From Chaunax sp. Z400 (lineage: Eukaryota > Chordata > Actinopteri > Lophiiformes > Chaunacidae): 64,000 nt of DNA. Of the stretch, positions 47,755-61,140 are shown one piece after another. Position numbers and translations under genes: made by a program. The notes beneath the pieces were generated by a model that worked only from the letters and a program-made list of their open reading frames with translations, was not told the DNA's origin and made no database searches. Numbering within the stretch: position 1 is the stretch's first letter; each line of letters begins with the position of its first letter. The stretch lies in contig CM075192.1 in NCBI GenBank assembly GCA_037577475.1, positions 17,059,408-17,123,407 on the forward strand, given 5' to 3'.

Positions 47755-50700
47755 GGTTAGGGTTTGAGCTAGGGTTAGGTTTAGGGTTAGGGTTTGAGCT
47801 AGGGTTAGGGTTAGGTTTAGGGTTTGAGCTAGGGTTAGGCTTTGAGCTAGGGTTAGGGTTTGAGCTAGGGTTAGGGTTAGGGTTTGAGCTAGGGTTAGGG
47901 TTAGGGTTAGAGCTAGGGTTAGGGTTAGGGTTTGAGCTAGGGTTAGGTTTAGGGTTAGGGTTAGGGTTTGAGCTAGGGTTAGGGTTTGAGCAAGGGTTAG
48001 GGTTAGGGTTTGAGCTAGGGTTAGGGTTAGGGTTAGAGCTAGGGTTAGGGTTAGGGTTTGAGCTAGGGTTAGGGTTAGGGTTAGGGTTTGAGCTAGGGTT
48101 AGGGTTTGAGCTAGGGTTAGGGTTAGGGTTAGGGTTTGAGCTAGGGTTAGGGTTAGGGTTAGGGTTTGAGCTAGGGTTAGGGTTTGAGCTAGGGTTAGGG
48201 TTAGGGTTTGAGCTAGGGTTAGGGTTAGGGTTAGAGCTAGGGTTAGGGTTAGGGTTTGAGCTAGGGTTTGGGTTAGGGTTTGAGCTAGGGTTAGGGTTAG
48301 GGTTAGGGTTTGAGCTAGGGTTAGGATTAGGGTTTGAGCTAGGCTTAGGGTTAGGGTTAGGATTAGGGTTTGAGCTAGGGTTAGTGTTTGAGCTAGGGTT
48401 AGGGTTAGGGTTAGAGCTAGGGTTAGGGTTAGGGTTTGAGCGAGGGTTAGGGTTAGGGTTTGAGGTAGGGTTAGGGTTAGGGTTAGGGTTTGAGCTAGGG
48501 TTAGGGTTAGGGTTAGGGTTAGAGCTAGGGTTAGGGTTAGGGTTTGAGCTAGGGTTAGGTTTAGGGTTAGGATTAGGGTTTGAGCTACGGTTAGGGTTTG
48601 AGCTAGGGTTAGGGTTAGGGTTTGAGCTAGGGTTAGGGTTAGGGTTAGAGCTAGGGTTAGGGTTAGGGTTTGAGCTAGGGTTAGGGTTAGGGTTAGGGTT
48701 TGAGCTAGGGTTAGGGTTAGGGTTTGAGCTAGGGTTAGGGTTAGGGTTAGAGCTAGGGTTAGGGTTAGGGTTTGAGCTAGGGTTAGGGTTAGGGTTAGGG
48801 TTTGAGCTAGGGTAAGGGTTAGGGTTTGAGCTAGGGTTAGGGTTAGGGTTTGAGCTAGGGTTAGGGTTTGAGCTAGGGTTAGGGTTAGGGTTTGAGCTAG
48901 GGTTAGGGTTTGAGCTAGGGTTAGGGTTAGGGTTTGAGCTAGGGTTACGGTTAGGGTTAGGGTTTGAGCTAGGGTTAGGGTTTGAGCTAGGGTTAGGTTT
49001 AGGGTTAGGGTTTGAGCTAGGGTTAGGGTTAGGGTTAGGGTTTGAGCTAGGGTTAGGGTTTGAGCTAGGGTTAGGGTTAGGGTTTGAGCTAGGGTTAGGG
49101 TTAGAGTTTGAGCTAGGGTTAGGGTTAGGGTTTGAGCTAGGGTTAGGGTTAGGGTTTGAGCTAGGGTTAGGGTTTGAGCTAGGGTTAGGGTTAGGGTTAG
49201 GGTTTGAGCTAGGGTTAGGGTTTGAGCTAGGGTTAGGGTTAGGGTTTGAGCTAGGGTTAGGGTTAGGGTTAGGGTTTGAGCTAGGGTTAGGGTTAGGGTT
49301 AGAGCTAGGGTTAGGGTTAGGGTTTGAGCTAGGGTTAGGTTTAGGGTTAGGGTTAGGGTTTGAGCTAGGGTTAGGGTTTGAACTAGGGTTAGGGTTAGGG
49401 TTTGAGCTAGGGTTAGGGTTAGGGTTAGAGCTAGGGTTAGGGTTAGGGTTTGAGCTAGGGTGAGGGTTAGGGTTAGGGTTTGAGCTAGGGTTAGGGTTTG
49501 AGCTAGGGTTAGGGTTAGGGTTTGAGCTAGGGTTAGGGTTGGGGTTAGAGCTAGGGTTAGGGTTAGGGTTTGAGCTAGGGTTAGGGTTAGGGTTAGGGTT
49601 TGAGCTAGGGTTAGGGTTAGGGTTAGGGTTTGAGCTAGGGTTAGGGTTTGAGCTAGGGTTAGGGTTAGGGTTTGAGCTAGGGTTAGGGTTAGGCTTAGAG
49701 CTAGGGTTAGGGTTAGGGTTTGAGCTAGGGTTAGGGTTAGGGTTAGGGTTTGAGCTAGGGTTAGGGTTTGAGCTAGGGTTAGGGTTATGGTTTGAGCTAG
49801 GGTTAGGGTTTGAGCTAGGGTTAGGGTTAGGGTTAGAGCTAGGGTTAGGGTTAGGGTTTGAGCTAGGGTTAGGTTTAGGGTTAGGGTTAGGGTTTGAGCT
49901 AGGGTTAGGGTTAGGGTTAGGGTTTGAGCTAGGGTTAGGGTTAGAGTTTGAGCTAGGGTTAGGGTTAGGGTTTGAGCTAGGGTTAGGGTTAGGGTTTGAG
50001 CTAGGGTTAGGGTTAGGGTTAGGGTTTGAGCTAGGGTTAGGGTTTGAGCTAGGGTTAGGTTTAGGGTTAGGGTTTGAGCTAGGGTTAGGGTTAGGGTTAG
50101 GGTTTGAGCTAGGGTTAGGGTTTGAGCTAGGGTTAGGGTTAGGGTTTGAGCTAGGGTTAGGGTTAGGGTTAGAGCTAGGGTTAGGGTTAGGGTTTGAGCT
50201 AGGGTTAGGTTTAGGGTTAGGGTTAGGGTTTGAGCTAGGGTTAGGGTTTGAGCTAGGGTTAGGGTTACGGTTTGAGCTAGGGTTAGGGTTAGGGTAAGAG
50301 CTAGGGTTAGGGTTAGGGTTTGAGGTAGGGTTAGGGTTAGGGTTAGGGTTTGAGCTAGGGTTAGGGTTAGGGTTAGGGTTTGAGCTAGGGTTAGGGTTTG
50401 AGATAGGGTTAGGGTTAGGGTTTGAGCTAGGGTTAGGGTTAGGGTTAGAGCTAGGGTTAGGGTTAGGGTTTGAGCTAGGGTTAGGGTTAGGGTTAGGGTT
50501 TGAGCTAGGGTTAGGGTTAGGGTTTGAGCTAGGGTTAGGGTTAGGGTTAGAGCTAGGGTTGGGGTTAGGGTTTGAGCTAGGGTCAGGGTTAGGGTTAGGG
50601 TTTGAGCTAGGGTTAGGGTTAGGGTTAGGGTTTGAGCTAGGGTTAGGGTTAGGGTTTGAGCTAGGGTTAGGGTTAGGGTTTGAGCTAGGGTTTGTGCTAG

Positions 50701-53211
50701 GGTTAGGGTTAGGGTTAGAGCTAGGGTTAGGGTTAGGGTTTGAGCTAGGGTTAGGGTTAGGGTTTGAGCTAGGGTTAGGGTTAGGGTTAGGGTTTGAGCT
50801 AGGGTTAGGGTTAGGGTTTGAGCTAGGGTTAGGGTTAGGGTTAGAGCTAGGGTTAGGGTTAGGGTTTGAGCTAGGGTTAGGGTTAGGGTTAGGGTTTGAG
50901 CTAGGGTAAGGGTTAGGGTTTGAGCTAGGGTTAGGGTTAGGGTTTGAGCTAGGGTTAGGGTTTGAGCTAGGGTTAGGGTTAGGGTTTGAGCTAGGGTTAG
51001 GGTTTGAGCTAGGGTTAGGGTTAGGGTTTGAGCTAGGGTTACGGTTAGGGTTAGGGTTTGAGCTAGGGTTAGGGTTTGAGCTAGGGTTAGGTTTAGGGTT
51101 AGGGTTTGAGCTAGGGTTAGGGTTAGGGTTTGAGCTAGGGTTAGGGTTTGAGCTAGGGTTAGGGTTAGGGTTTGAGCTAGGGTTAGGGTTAGAGTTTGAG
51201 CTAGGGTTAGGGTTAGGGTTTGAGCTAGGGTTAGGGTTAGGGTTTGAGCTAGGGTTAGGGTTTGAGCTAGGGTTAGGGTTAGGGTTTGAGGTAGGGTTAG
51301 GGTTAGGGTTTGAGCTAGGGTTAGGGTTAGGGTTAGGGTTAGAGCTAGGGTTAGGGTTAGGGTTTGAGCTAGGGTTAGGTTTAGGGTTAGGATTAGGGTT
51401 TGAGCTACGGTTAGGGTTTGAGCTAGGGTTAGGGTTAGGGTTTGAGCTAGGGTTAGGGTTAGGGTTAGAGCTAGGGTTAGGGTTAGGGTTTGAGCTAGGG
51501 TTAGGGTTAGGGTTAGGGTTTGAGCTAGGGTTAGGGTTAGGGTTTGAGCTAGGGTTAGGGTTAGGGTTAGAGCTAGGGTTAGGGTTAGGGTTTGAGCTAG
51601 GGTTAGGGTTAGGGTTAGGGTTTGAGCTAGGGTAAGGGTTAGGGTTTGAGCTAGGGTTAGGGTTAGGGTTTGAGCTAGGGTTAGGGTTTGAGCTAGGGTT
51701 AGGGTTAGGGTTAGGGTTTGAGCTAGGGTTAGGGTTTGAGCTAGGGTTAGGGTTAGGGTTTGAGCTAGGGTTAGGGTTAGGGTTAGGGTTTGAGCTAGGG
51801 TTAGGGTTAGGGTTAGAGCTAGGGTTAGGGTTAGAGTTTGAGCTAGGGTTAGGGTTAGGGTTTGAGCTAGGGTTAGGGTTAGGGTTTGAGCTAGGGTTAG
51901 GGTTTGAGCTAGGGTTAGGCTTAGGGTTTGAGCTAGGGTTTGAGCTAGGGTGAGGGTTTGAGCTAGGGTTAGGTTTAGGGTTAGGATTAGGGTTTGAGCT
52001 AGGGTTAGTGTTTGAGCTAGGGTTAGGGTTAGGGTTAGAGCTAGGGTTAGGGTTAGGGTTTGAGCGAGGGTTAGGGTTAGGGTTTGAGGTAGGGTTAGGG
52101 TTAGGGTTAGGGTTTGAGCTAGGGTTAGGGTTAGGGTTAGAGCTAGGGTTAGGGTTAGGGTTTGAGCTAGGGTTAGGTTTAGGGTTAGGATTAGGGTTTG
52201 AGCTACGGTTAGGGTTTGAGCTAGGGTTAGGGTTAGTGTTAGAGTTTGAGCTAGGGTTAGGGTTAGGGTTTGAGCTAGGGTTAGGGTTAGGGTTTGAGCT
52301 AGGGTTAGGGTTTGAGCTAGGGTTAGGCTTAGGGTTTGAGCTAGGGTTTGAGCTAGGGTGAGGGTTTGAGCTAGTGTTAGGTTTAGGGTTAGGATTAGGG
52401 TTTGAGCTAGGGTTAGTGTTTGAGCTAGGGTTAGGGTTAGGGTTAGAGCTAGGGTTAGGGTTAGGGTTAGAGTTTGAGCTAGGGTTAGGGTTAGGGTTTG
52501 AGCTAGGGTTAGGGTTAGGGTTTGAGCTAGGGTTAGGGTTTGAGCTAGGGTTAGGCTTAGGGTTTGAGCTAGGGTTTGAGCTAGGGTGAGGGTTTGAGCT
52601 AGGGTTAGGTTTAGGGTTAGGATTAGGGTTTGAGCTAGGGTTAGTGTTTGAGCTAGGGTTAGGGTTAGGGTTAGAGCTAGGGTTAGGGTTAGGGTTTGAG
52701 CGAGGGTTAGGGTTAGGGTTTGAGGTAGGGTTAGGGTTAGGGTTAGGGTTTGAGCTAGGGTTAGGGTTAGGGTTAGGGTTAGAGCTAGGGTTAGGGTTAG
52801 GGTTTGAGCTAGGGTTAGGTTTAGGGTTAGGATTAGGGTTTGAGCTACGGTTAGGGTTTGAGCTAGGGTTAGGGTTAGGGTTAGAGCTAGGGTTAGGGTT
52901 AGGGTTTGAACTAGGGTTAGGGTTAGGGTTAGGGTTTGAGCTAGGGTTAGGGTTAGGGTTTGAGCTAGGGTTAGGGTTAGGGTTAGAGCTAGGGTTAGGG
53001 TTAGGGTTAGGGTTTGAGCTAGGGTTAGGGTTAGGGTTTGAGCTAGGGTTAGGGTTAGGGTTTGAGCTAGGGTTAGGGTTTGAGCTAGGGTTAGGGTTAG
53101 GGTTAGGGTTTGAGCTAGGGTTAGGGTTTGAGCTAGGGTTAGGGTTTGAGCTAGGGTTAGGTTTAGGGTTAGGGTTTGAGCTAGGGTTAGGGTTAGGTTT
53201 AGGGTTTGAGC

Positions 53212-53251
<40 letters not shown>

Positions 53252-56200
53252 GGTTTGAGCTAGGGTTAGGGTTTGAGCTAGGGTTAGGTTTAGGGTTAGG
53301 GTTTGAGCTAGGGTTAGGGTTAGGTTTAGGGTTTGAGCTAGGGTTAGGGTTTGAGCTAGGGTTAGGGTTTGAGCTAGGGTTAGGGTTAGGGTTAGAGCTA
53401 GGGTTAGGGTTAGGGTTTGAGCTAGGGTTAGGTTTAGGGTTAGGGTTAGGGTTTGAGCTAGGGTTAGGGTTTGAGCTATGGTTAGGGTTAGGGTTTGAGC
53501 TAGGGTTAGGGTTAGGGTTAGAGCTAGGGTTAGGGTTAGGGTTTGAGCTAGGGTTAGGGTTAGGGTTAGGGTTTGAGCTAGGGTTAGGGTTTGAGCTAGG
53601 GTTAGGGTTAGGGTTAGGGTTTGAGCTAGGGTTAGGGTTAGGGTTAGGGTTTGAGCTAGGGTTAGGGTTTGAGCTAGGGTTAGGGTTAGGGTTTGAGCTA
53701 GGGTTAGGGTTAGGGTTAGAGCTAGGGTTAGGGTTAGGGTTTGAGCTAGGGTTAGGGTTAGGGTTTGAGCTAGGGTTAGGGTTAGGGTTAGGGTTTGAGC
53801 TAGGGTTAGGATTAGGGTTTGAGCTAGGGTTAGGGTTAGGGTTAGGATTAGGGTTTGAGCTAGGGTAAGTGTTTGAGCTAGGGTTAGGGTTAGGGTTAGA
53901 GCTAGGGTTAGGGTTAGGGTTTGAGCGAGGGTTAGGGTTAGGGTTTGAGGTAGGGTTAGGGTTAGGGTTAGGGTTTGAGCTAGGGTTAGGGTTAGGGTTA
54001 GGGTTAGAGCTAGGGTTAGGGTTAGGGTTTGAGCTAGGGTTAGGTTTAGGGTTAGGATTAGGGTTTGAGCTACGGTTAGGGTTTGAGCTAGGGTTAGGGT
54101 TTGAGCTACGGTTAGGGTTTGAGCTAGGGTTAGGGTTAGGGTTTGAGCTAGGGTTAGGGTTAGGGTTAGAGCTAGGGTTAGGGTTAGGGTTTGAGCTAGG
54201 GTTAGGGTTAGGTTTAGGGTTTGAGCTAGGGTTAGGGTTAGGGTTTGAGCTAGGGTTAGGGTTAGGGTTAGAGCTAGGGTTAGGGTTAGGGTTTGAGCTA
54301 GGGTTAGGGTTAGGGTTAGGGTTTGAGCTAGGGTAAGGGTTAGGGTTTGAGCTAGGGTTAGGGTTAGGGTTTGAGCTAGGGTTAGGGTTTGAGCTAGGGT
54401 TAGGGTTAGGGTTTGAGCTAGGGTTAGGGTTTGAGCTAGGGTTAGGGTTAGGGTTTGAGCTAGGGTTAGGGTTAGGGTTAGGGTTTGAGCTAGGGTTAGG
54501 GTTTGAGCTAGGGTTAGGTTTAGGGTTAGGGTTTGAGCTAGGGTTAGGGTTAGGGTTAGGGTTTGAGCTAGGGTTAGGGTTTGAGCTAGGGTTAGGGTTA
54601 GGGTTTGAGCTAGGGTTAGGGTTAGAGTTTGAGCTAGGGTTAGGGTTAGGGTTTGAGCTAGGGTTAGGGTTAGGGTTTGAGCTAGGGTTAGGGTTTGAGC
54701 TAGGGTTAGGGTTAGGGTTTGAGGTAGGGTTAGGGTTAGGGTTAGGGTTTGAGCTAGGGTTAGGGTTAGGGTTAGGGTTAGAGCTAGGGTTAGGGTTAGG
54801 GTTTGAGCTAGGGTTAGGTTTAGGGTTAGGATTAGGGTTTGAGCTACGGTTAGGGTTTGAGCTAGGGTTAGGGTTAGGGTTTGAGCTAGGGTTAGGGTTA
54901 GGGTTTGAGCTAGGGTTAGGGTTTGAGCTAGGGTTAGGGTTAGGGTTTGAGGTAGGGTTAGGGTTAGGGTTAGGGTTTGAGCTAGGGTTAGGGTTAGGGT
55001 TAGGGTTAGAGCTAGGGTTAGGGTTAGGGTTTGAGCTAGGGTTAGGTTTAGGGTTAGGATTAGGGTTTGAGCTACGGTTAGGGTTTGAGCTAGGGTTAGG
55101 GTTAGGGTTTGAGCTAGGGTTAGGGTTAGGGTTAGAGCTAGGGTTAGGGTTAGGGTTTGAGCTAGGGTTAGGGTTAGGGTTAGGGTTTGAGCTAGGGTTA
55201 GGGTTAGGGTTTGAGCTAGGGTTAGGGTTAGGGTTAGAGCTAGGGTTAAGGTTAGGGTTTGAGCTAGGGTTAGGGTTAGGGTTAGGGTTTGAGCTAGGGT
55301 AAGGGTTAGGGTTTGAGCGAGGGTTAGGGTTAGGGTTTGAGCTAGGGTTAGGGTTTGAGCTAGGGTTAGGGTTAGGGTTAGGGTTTGAGCTAGGGTTAGG
55401 GTTTGAGCTAGGGTTAGGGTTAGGGTTTGAGCTAGGGTTAGGGTTAGGGTTAGGGTTTGAGCTAGGGTTAGGGTTAGGGTTAGAGCTAGGGTTAGGGTTA
55501 GGGTTTGAGCTAGGGTTAGGGTTAGGGTTAGGGTTTGAGCTAGGGTTAGGGTTTGAGCTAGGGTTAGGGTTAGGGTTTGAGCTAGGGTTAGGGTTAGGGT
55601 TAGGGTTTGAGCTAGGTTTAGGGTTTGAGCTAGGGTTAGGTTTAGGGTTAGGGTTTGAGCTAGGGTTAGGGTGAGGGTTAGGGTTTGAGCTAGGGTTAGG
55701 GTTTGAGCTAGGGTTAGGGTTAGGGTTTGAGCTAGGGTTAGGGTTAGAGTTTGAGCTAGGGTTAGGGTTAGGGTTTGAGCTAGGGTTAGGGTTAGGGTTT
55801 GAGCTAGGGTTAGGGTTTGAGCTAGGGTTAGGGTTAGGGTTTGAGGTAGGGTTAGGGTTAGGGTTAGGGTTTGAGCTAGGGTTAGGGTTAGGGTTAGGGT
55901 TAGAGCTAGGGTTAGGGTTAGGGTTTGAGCTAGGGTTAGGTTTAGGGTTAGGATTAGGGTTTGAGCTACGGTTAGGGTTTGAGCTAGGGTTAGGGTTAGG
56001 GTTTGAGCTAGGGTTAGGGTTAGGGTTAGAGCTAGGGTTAGGGTTAGGGTTTGAGCTAGGGTTAGGGTTAGGGTTTGAGCTAGGGTTAGGGTTAGGGTTT
56101 GAGCTAGGGTTAGGGTTAGGGTTAGAGCTAGGGTTAGGGTTAGGGTTTAAGCTAGGGCTAGGGTTAGGGTTAGGGTTTGAGCTAGGGTAAGGGTTAGGGT

Positions 56201-57737
56201 TTGAGCTAGGGTTAGGGTTAGGGTTTGAGCTAGGGTTAGGGTTTGAGCTAGGGTTAGGGTTAGGGTTAGGGTTTGAGCTAGGGTTAGGGTTTGAGCTAGG
56301 GTTAGGGTTAGGGTTTGAGCTAGGGTTAGGGTTAGGGTTAGGGTTTGAGCTAGGGTTAGGGTTAGGCTTAGAGCTAGGGTTAGGGTTAGGGTTTGAGCTA
56401 GGGTTAGGTTTAGGGTTAGGGTTAGGGTTTGAGCTAGGGTTAGGGTTTGAGCTAGGGTTAGGGTTAGGGTTTGAGCTAGGGTTAGGGTTAGGGTTAGAGC
56501 TAGGGTTAGGGTTAGGGTTTGAGCTAGGGTGAGGGTTAGGGTTAGGGTTTGAGCTAGGGTTAGGGTTTGAGCTAGGGTTAGGGTTAGGGTTTGAGCTAGG
56601 GTTAGGGTTGGGGTTAGAGCTAGGGTTAGGGTTAGGGTTTGAGCTAGGGTTAGGGTTAGGGTTAGGGTTTGAGCTAGGGTTAGGGTTTGAGCTAGGGTTA
56701 GGGTTAGGGTTTGAGCTAGGGTTAGGGTTAGGCTTAGAGCTAGGGTTAGGGTTAGGGTTTGAGCTAGGGTTAGGGTTAGGGTTAGGGTTTGAGCTAGGGT
56801 TAGGGTTTGAGCTAGGGTTAGGGTTAGGGTTTGAGCTAGGGTTAGGGTTTGAGCTAGGGTTAGGGTTAGGGTTAGAGCTAGGGTTAGGGTTAGGGTTTGA
56901 GCTAGGGTTAGGGTTAGGGTTTGAGCTAGGGTTAGGGTTTGAGCTAGGGTTAGGGTTAGGGTTAGAGCTAGGGTTAGGGTTAGGGTTTGAGCTAGGGTTA
57001 GGTTTAGGGTTAGGGTTAGGGTTTGAGCTAGGGTTTAGGGTTAGGGTTAGGGTTTGAGCTAGGGTTAGGGTTAGAGTTTGAGCTAGGGTTAGGGTTAGGG
57101 TTTGAGCTAGGGTTAGGGTTAGGGTTTGAGCTAGGGTTAGGGTTAGGGTTTGAGCTAGGGTTAGGGTTAGGGTTTGAGCTAGGGTTAGGGTTTGAGCTAG
57201 GGTTAGGTTTAGGGTTAGGGTTTGAGCTAGGGTTAGGGTTAGGGTTAGGGTTTGAGCTAGGGTTAGGGTTTGAGCTAGGGTTAGGGTTAGGGTTTGAGCT
57301 AGGGTTAGGGTTAGGGTTAGAGCTAGGGTTAGGGTTAGGGTTTGAGCTAGGGTTAGGTTTAGGGTTAGGGTTAGGGTTTGAGCTAGGGTTAGGGTTTGAG
57401 CTAGGGTTAGGGTTACGGTTTGAGCTAGGGTTAGGGTTAGGGTTAGAGCTAGGGTTAGGGTTAGGGTTTGAGGTAGGGTTAGGGTTAGGGTTTGAGCTAG
57501 GGTTAGGGTTAGGGTTAGGGTTTGAGCTAGGGTTAGGGTTTGAGCTAGGGTTAGGGTTAGGGTTTGAGCTAGGGTTAGGGTTAGGGTTAGAGCTAGGGTT
57601 AGGGTTAGGGTTTGAGCTAGGGTTAGGGTTAGGGTTAGGGTTTGAGCTAGGGTTAGGGTTTGAGCTAGGGTTAGGGTTAGGGTTTGAGCTAGGGTTAGGG
57701 TTAGGGTTAGAGCTAGGGTTAGGGTTAGGGTTTGAGC

Positions 57738-57777
<40 letters not shown>

Positions 57778-59268
57778 GGTTAAGGGTTTGAGCTAGGGTT
57801 AGGGTTTGAGCTAGGGTTAGGTTTAGGGTTAGGGTTTGAGCTAGGGTTAGGGTTAGGTTTAGGGTTTGAGCTAGGGTTAGGGTTTGAGCTAGGGTTAGGG
57901 TTAGGGTTTGAGCTAGGGTTAGGGTTAGGGTTAGAGCTAGGGTTAGGGTTAGGGTTTGAGCTAGGGTTAGGTTTAGGGTTAGGGTTAGGGTTTGAGCTAG
58001 GGTTAGGGTTTGATCTAGGGTTAGGGTTAGGGTTTGAGCTAGGGTTAGGGTTAGAGCTAGGGTTAGGGTTAGGGTTAGGGTTTGAGCTAGGGTTAGGGTT
58101 AGGGTTAGGGTTTGAGCTAGGGTTAGGGTTAGGGTTTGAGCTAGGGTTAGGGTTAGGGTTTGAGCTAGGGTTTGTGCTAGGGTTAGGGTTAGGGTTAGAG
58201 CTAGGGTTAGGGTTAGGGTTAGGGTTTGAGCTAGGGATAGGGTTAGGGTTTGAGCTAGGGTTAGGGTTAGGGTTTGAGCTAGGGTTTGTGCTAGGGTTAG
58301 GGTTAGGGTTAGAGCTAGGGTTAGGGTTAGGGTTTGAGCTAGGGTTAGGGTTAGGGTTAGAGCTAGGGTTAGGGTTAGGGTTTGAGCTAGGGTTAGGGTT
58401 AGGGTTAGAGCTAGGGTTAGGGTGAGGGTTTGAGCTAGGGTTAGGTTTAGGGTTAGGGTTAGGGTTTGAGCTAGGGTTAGGGTTTGAGCTAGGGTTAGGG
58501 TTAGGGTTTGAGCTAGGGTTAGGGTTAGAGCTAGGGTTAGGGTTAGGGTTAGGGTTTGAGCTAGGGTTAGGGTTAGGGTTAGGGTTTGAGCTAGGGTTAG
58601 GGTTAGGGTTTGAGCTAGGGTTAGGGTTAGGGTTTGAGCTAGGGTTTGTGCTAGGGTTAGGGTTAGGGTTAGAGCTAGGGTTAGGGTTAGGGTTAGGGTT
58701 TGAGCTAGGGATAGGGTTAGGGTTTGAGCTAGGGTTAGGGTTAGGGTTTGAGCTAGGGTTTGTGCTAGGGTTAGGGTTAGGGTTAGAGCTAGGGTTAGGG
58801 TTAGGGTTTGAGCTAGGGTTAGGGTTAGGGTTAGAGCTAGGGTTAGGGTTAGGGTTTGAGCTAGGGTTAGGGTTAGGGTTAGAGCTAGGGTTAGGGTGAG
58901 GGTTTGAGCTAGGGTTAGGTTTAGGGTTAGGGTTAGGGCTTGAGCTAGGGTTAGGGTTTGAGCTAGGGTTAGGGTTAGGGTTTGAGCTAGGGTTAGGGTT
59001 AGGGTTTGAGCTAGGGTTAGGGTTTGAGCTAGGGTTAGGGTTAGGGTTTGAGCTAGGGTTAGGGTTAGGGTTAGAGCTAGGGTTAGGGTTAGGGTTTGAG
59101 CTAGGGTTAGGGTTAGGGTTTGAGCTAGGGTTAGGGTTAGGGTTTGAGCTAGGGTTAGGGTTAGGGTTTGAGCTAGGGTTAGGGTTAGGGTTAGGGTTAG
59201 AGCTAGGGTTAGGGTTAGGGTTTGAGCTAGGGTTAGGTTTAGGGTTAGGGTTAGGGTTTGAGCTAGGG
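44665..59268 (+). repeat. 14.6 kb tandem duplication, copy 2
   Basis: Head-to-tail counterpart of 30079-44664. Isolated differences seen by spot check are 31238 A against 45824 T, 31998 A against 46584 G, and 35202 G against 49788 T. A 24 bp unit is missing near 53.05 kb and an extra 36 bp unit lies at about 54,064-54,135. The last 100 bp diverge more (TTAGAGCTAGGG here where copy 1 has TTAGGG words). The high similarity points to a recent event, or to an assembly duplication. Confidence 0.9.
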
Positions 59269-60850
59269 TTAGGGTTAGGGTTTGAGCTAGGGTTAGGGTT
59301 TGAGCTAGGGTTAGGGTTAGGGTTTGTGCTAGGGTTAGGGTTAGGGTTAGAGCTAGGGTTAGGGTTAGGGTTTGAGCTAGGGTTAGGGTTAGGGTTAGAG
59401 CTAGGGTTAGGGTTAGGGTTTGAGCTAGGGTTAGGGTTAGGGTTAGGGTTTGAGCTAGGGTTAGGGTTAGGGTTTGAGCTAGGGTTAGGGTTAGGGTTTG
59501 AGCTAGGGTTTGTGCTAGGGTTAGGGTTAGGGTTAGAGCTAGGGTTAGGGTTAGGGTTAGGGTTTGAGCTAGGGATAGGGTTAGGGTTTGAGCTAGGGTT
59601 AGGGTTAGGGTTTGAGCTAGGGTTTGTGCTAGGGTTAGGGTTAGGGTTAGAGCTAGGGTTAGGGTTAGGGTTTGAGCTAGGGTTAGGGTTAGGGTTAGAG
59701 CTAGGGTTAGGGTTAGGGTTTGAGCTAGGGTTAGGGTTAGGGTTAGAGCTAGGGTTAGGGTGAGGGTTTGAGCTAGGGTTAGGTTTAGGGTTAGGGTTAG
59801 GGTTTGAGCTAGGGTTAGGGTTTGAGCTAGGGTTAGGGTTAGGGTTTGAGCTAGGGTTAGGGTTAGAGCTAGGGTTAGGGTTAGGGTTAGGGTTTGAGCT
59901 AGGGTTAGGGTTAGGGTTAGGGTTTGAGCTAGGGTTAGGGTTAGGGTTTGAGCTAGGGTTAGGGTTAGGGTTTGAGCTAGGGTTTGTGCTAGGGTTAGGG
60001 TTAGGGTTAGAGCTAGGGTTAGGGTTAGGGTTAGGGTTTGAGCTAGGGATAGGGTTAGGGTTTGAGCTAGGGTTAGGGTTAGGGTTTGAGCTAGGGTTTG
60101 TGCTAGGGTTAGGGTTAGGGTTAGAGCTAGGGTTAGGGTTAGGGTTTGAGCTAGGGTTAGGGTTAGGGTTAGAGCTAGGGTTAGGGTTAGGGTTTGAGCT
60201 AGGGTTAGGGTTAGGGTTAGAGCTAGGGTTAGGGTGAGGGTTTGAGCTAGGGTTAGGTTTAGGGTTAGGGTTAGGGCTTGAGCTAGGGTTAGGGTTTGAG
60301 CTAGGGTTAGGGTTAGGGTTTGAGCTAGGGTTAGGGTTAGGGTTTGAGCTAGGGTTAGGGTTTGAGCTAGGGTTAGGGTTAGGGTTTGAGCTAGGGTTAG
60401 GGTTAGGGTTAGAGCTAGGGTTAGGGTTAGGGTTTGAGCTAGGGTTAGGGTTAGGGTTTGAGCTAGGGTTAGGGTTAGGGTTTGAGCTAGGGTTAGGGTT
60501 AGGGTTTGAGCTAGGGTTAGGGTTAGGGTTAGGGTTAGAGCTAGGGTTAGGGTTAGGGTTTGAGCTAGGGTTAGGTTTAGGGTTAGGGTTAGGGTTTGAG
60601 CTAGGGTTAGGGTTAGGGTTTGAGCTAGGGTTAGGGTTTGAGCTAGGGTTAGGGTTAGGGTTTGTGCTAGGGTTAGGGTTAGGGTTAGAGCTAGGGTTAG
60701 GGTTAGGGTTTGAGCTAGGGTTAGGGTTAGGGTTAGAGCTAGGGTTAGGGTTAGGGTTTGAGCTAGGGTTAGGGTTAGGGTTAGAGCTAGGGTTAGGGTG
60801 AGGGTTTGAGCTAGGGTTAGGTTTAGGGTTAGGGTTAGGGCTTGAGCTAG
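58174..60850 (+). repeat. 1338 bp tandem repeat right of the 14.6 kb duplication
   Basis: TTTGTG and GATAGGG markers at 58174/58237 recur at 59512/59575, exactly 1338 bp away, and the nested 474 bp pair is repeated with them (58648 and 59986). The repeat straddles the right end of copy 2, so it arose during or after the large duplication, or copy 2 was extended by it. Confidence 0.75.
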
Positions 60851-61140
60851 GGTTAGGGTTTGAGCTAGGGTTAGGGTTAGGGTTTGAGCTAGGGTTAGGG
60901 TTAGGGTTTGAGCTAGGGTTAGGGTTTGAGCTAGGGTTAGGGTTAGGGTTTGAGCTAGGGTTAGGGTTAGGGTTAGAGCTAGGGTTAGGGTTAGGGTTTG
61001 AGCTAGGGTTAGGGTTAGGGTTTGAGCTAGGGTTAGGGTTAGGGTTTGAGCTAGGGTTAGGGTTAGGGTTTGAGCTAGGGTTAGGGTTAGGGTTAGGGTT
61101 AGAGCTAGGGTTAGGGTTAGGGTTTGAGCTAGGGTTAGGT

